In this document: positions 61,927 through 64,000 of the stretch, piece after piece
Numbering within the stretch: position 1 is the first letter of the stretch
Layout of the letters: every line of letters begins with the position of its first letter
Program-made: the position numbers and the translations under genes
DNA from: Christiangramia echinicola DSM 19838
GTDB taxonomy: Bacteria > Bacteroidota > Bacteroidia > Flavobacteriales > Flavobacteriaceae
Reading direction: 5' to 3'
Length of the DNA: 64,000 bases
NCBI RefSeq assembly: GCF_000423065.1
Contig: NZ_AUHG01000012.1
Span: forward strand, 372,001 to 436,000
The notes under the pieces: generated by a model
Seen by the model: only the letters and a program-made list of their open reading frames with translations
What the model was told of the DNA's origin: nothing
Databases searched by the model: none

Positions 61927-63288
61927 TCAATTCGAAGCCAGGTTTTGAGCATCAGTAGTTAACTTTAAATTCTCCACTACAAAATTCCCAAGGTCTCTAC
62001 CCTGCTTAAGGCCTACCTCTATGGCCGCTCTATAGTGGATACCTCCAAAAAGCCTACTGTTTGCTGCTTCCCTTGAAGCTTCGTTAAACGAATTAAAAGT
62101 TCTTACCGGTAATCCATAGCTTACCTCTGTATCATCCTCAAAACTAAAATTATCGCCGAAGATATTGGTTAAAACTACAGCTGCTGCCCCGGAAACAACT
62201 GAATGTCCGCTGGTATATTCTGGAAATGGTGGAGTTTGTAAAACCGGAGTCCAGTTTTCATCTATATATTTATTGATCAGAGTTTCAGGCCTAACCAGGC
62301 TGCTTCGATATTTCTCGTCCCAACAGCTTATAAAAGCATCTGCCATTGCAATAGAAGTCCTGGTATAGGCATAAACAGTCTTATTGAAATCTGCATTGGT
62401 CTTTCTGCAAGCGATCTTAGTAATTCCTATCCAGTGACCACCAGGAGTGATCTTTTTAGTTGCAAACATAAGATGCCCTTTTTGAGTAGAAACGTAAGGA
62501 TTACAATCCCAGAATTTAGCGATCTGGAGTTTTTCATTCTTCTCACTATCCCCTATAGAATCCATTTCCTTTTTCACTTTATAGACTTCCATTAATTCTG
62601 AGTAAAATTCAGAATCGGACTCCATAGAAAATTCCGGCGGAGGAGTAGGTTTAAACTGGCCTGCTGAATCAATAACAAAAGGCCTTATCTTCATCCAATG
62701 TGGTTCAATTCCATCCATGTAAGAAGGCGGAGTGGGTTGCCACCTACTCTCATCATCTGTATACAATGAAAACTTAGGCATAGTACGGGTTGCAGCATAG
62801 TTATCATGTTTCATCCAGGCTTTAATATGATCTGCAACCTGCAGGCCATATACTTTAGATCTCATGAAACTCTCTGGATTTGTATTTTCCCAATCCTGGT
62901 AAATGCTATCCCGGAATTTTTCTATTCGTTCTTCCGAAAAGATCAAACTTTTTCCTATTTCATAAAAAGCCACAATAGATGACACACGAAGATTTAATCC
63001 TGTAGTATCATTAGGGGCTGGAACTGGAGTTAGTTCATTGACCTGTCCTACCAGGCTCTTATATTCTGAATTTCCAGCCTGTAAGGCCTCATATGCAGCA
63101 ATGTTTGAATAGGCATAGATCCTACTAGCTACCGGTGGTGAGAAAATATCGTGCACCTGAACTTCAGTAAGTTTATCAACTGCTGTATGATAATCATCAG
63201 CAGATACCACAATTGGCTCATGCTTTTCACAGGAACTAAAAAGTAGAACCAGTATAATTACTGCAACTATTTTATTTAAAATCTTCAT
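61927..63288 (-). CDS. vanadium-dependent haloperoxidase-like PAP2 lipoprotein
   Basis: A 453-residue lipoprotein (lipobox SSC, Cys20) with the vanadate/PAP2 active-site signature split over the C-terminal half. KYRSSLVRP matches KX6RP, PEYTSGHSVV contains the SGH motif, and SRLFGGIHYRAA matches SRX5H. The pattern and the long helical N-terminal half fit the vanadium haloperoxidase family rather than small PAP2 lipid phosphatases. It would be exported; substrate and halide use are unknown. Its ATG overlaps the stop of the upstream FG-GAP gene (ATGA). Confidence 0.82.
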   Translation of the reverse strand: MKILNKIVAVIILVLLFSSCEKHEPIVVSADDYHTAVDKLTEVQVHDIFSPPVASRIYAYSNIAAYEALQAGNSEYKSLVGQVNELTPVPAPNDTTGLNLRVSSIVAFYEIGKSLIFSEERIEKFRDSIYQDWENTNPESFMRSKVYGLQVADHIKAWMKHDNYAATRTMPKFSLYTDDESRWQPTPPSYMDGIEPHWMKIRPFVIDSAGQFKPTPPPEFSMESDSEFYSELMEVYKVKKEMDSIGDSEKNEKLQIAKFWDCNPYVSTQKGHLMFATKKITPGGHWIGITKIACRKTNADFNKTVYAYTRTSIAMADAFISCWDEKYRSSLVRPETLINKYIDENWTPVLQTPPFPEYTSGHSVVSGAAAVVLTNIFGDNFSFEDDTEVSYGLPVRTFNSFNEASREAANSRLFGGIHYRAAIEVGLKQGRDLGNFVVENLKLTTDAQNLASN

Positions 63289-64000
63289 ATAGAATCCTGA
63301 AATTTATAAATGACCGGTTCGGTATCATTCACTAAACCGATGAAATATCTAATTTTATTAATTTTTATTTCAATAAGCTTATTTAAAGCCTTACCAGTGA
63401 AATCTATTCCGGTTCTTAACTCTTCCTTCATTTCTTTGCCAGAAAGAATCATTGCTCCTGGAAATGCTCCAAAAGCACCATGGTAAGGAGTAACACCAAA
63501 ATAATTTCCTCCCAGAATGGCAGCCTCGCCTTTATTCTGTAAATCACTCACTACTAATATAGTATTTATAGGAGCAAATTGTAAATTATTGTTAAATGGA
63601 ATGAAAATAAGTTTACCATTATCATTTTTCAGGTAACCCGATTCTGTAGTTTTAATTTCTCTAATAGCTAATTTATTAAGTGCTTCACCAAATATTTCAT
63701 CAACATTTTTGCCCGCGAATTTTTTATAATTCGGGAATTTTTTCTTTAAAAAATTCATTTGCCCAACAAGGTCATCCAGACCTGCAAATGTGTAATATTT
63801 ACCATTTACATTTCGTGCTAGAATTGTTTCGGTATCACCATTCTGGTCTATATCTCCATAATACATTCTTAAGGGAGCTTTTTCTGAAGCCTTAAATTTT
63901 GAATTTACACCCCAGTTACCGAGTAAATAATCCTTATCACCATCATTATCAATATCGAAAGGCTCAATGGTTTGCCACAAACCGGTCAACTGGTATAATG
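63285..64000 (-). CDS. FG-GAP/VCBS repeat protein, C-terminal part
   Basis: The gene enters from the right edge; about 238 C-terminal residues are visible. Calcium-binding-like repeat motifs DIDNDGDKDYLLGNWG and DIDQNGDTETIL mark FG-GAP/VCBS propeller blades, as in CRTAC1-like and ASPIC/UnbV-type proteins. The frame stays open to the window edge, so the true start lies outside. Its stop overlaps the start of the haloperoxidase gene by 4 nt, showing translational coupling in a three-gene operon. Confidence 0.78.
   Translation of the reverse strand, partial: LYQLTGLWQTIEPFDIDNDGDKDYLLGNWGVNSKFKASEKAPLRMYYGDIDQNGDTETILARNVNGKYYTFAGLDDLVGQMNFLKKKFPNYKKFAGKNVDEIFGEALNKLAIREIKTTESGYLKNDNGKLIFIPFNNNLQFAPINTILVVSDLQNKGEAAILGGNYFGVTPYHGAFGAFPGAMILSGKEMKEELRTGIDFTGKALNKLIEIKINKIRYFIGLVNDTEPVIYKFQDSI

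Noticed and set aside
61927-63288. Calling this gene a simple PAP2 lipid phosphatase
   Set aside because: Length, helical N-terminal half and motif spacing fit vanadium haloperoxidase-like proteins better, though the active sites are related.

Overview
The window reads as a chromosomal segment of a marine Bacteroidetes, most likely a Flavobacteriaceae of the Gramella/Christiangramia type. This rests on low GC, many Cys-anchored lipoproteins, promoters of the Bacteroidetes form (TAnnTTTG at -7, sometimes TTTG 19 nt upstream), almost no Shine-Dalgarno sites, and families such as DUF4252, DUF4199, DUF4377, BtuG-like propellers and a 950-residue CarB. No rRNA, tRNA, prophage, IS element or CRISPR array was seen.

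Layout. 0-1.6 kb (-): an ECF sigma factor, a putative anti-sigma protein and two DUF4252 proteins. 1.75-3.25 kb: an S41 protease lipoprotein. 3.3-9.5 kb: a complete vitamin B12 uptake locus; btuG- and btuB-like genes on the minus strand behind a cobalamin riboswitch, and btuF-btuC-btuD on the plus strand from a divergent promoter. 9.5-13.3 kb: rmuC, a thioesterase, an SBF-like transporter and DUF423. 13.3-16.5 kb (-): carB and rpmH. 16.6-24 kb: mixed housekeeping genes including a lytic transglycosylase whose signal peptide is cut from its enzyme domain by an in-frame TAA, a pirin, mtaB, a GlmU-like protein and the cysteine-free ribosomal protein L31. 24-29.3 kb: DUF4199, GT2, phosphoglucomutase and an MsbA-like ABC exporter. 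29.7-31.6 kb: a candidate small RNA and a second ECF sigma operon. 32.9-38.6 kb: an RsmB-type methyltransferase and purL. 38.7-47.1 kb: a fatty-acid degradation block, fadD, then marR-fadN-fadA-fadE. Two related insertions of short degenerate repeats lie inside this operon, one carrying a four-helix-bundle (23S IVS-type) gene. 47.2-49.4 kb: two convergent secreted metalloproteases. 49.6-61 kb: a group fitting envelope or osmotic stress: a mechanosensitive channel, GH15, fused trehalose-6-phosphate synthase/phosphatase, YtxH, M28 peptidase, PRC-barrel protein, and a divergent App1 phosphatase/diacylglycerol-kinase pair. 61-64 kb (-): a tightly overlapping FG-GAP protein, vanadium haloperoxidase-like and SRPBCC/GyrI-like operon that runs off the window.

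The points most worth checking are the repeat/four-helix-bundle insertions in the fad operon, the 18-bp palindrome at the marR promoter, the interrupted transglycosylase, the candidate small RNA near 29.8 kb, and the DUF423 promoter that sits inside the carB terminator loop.
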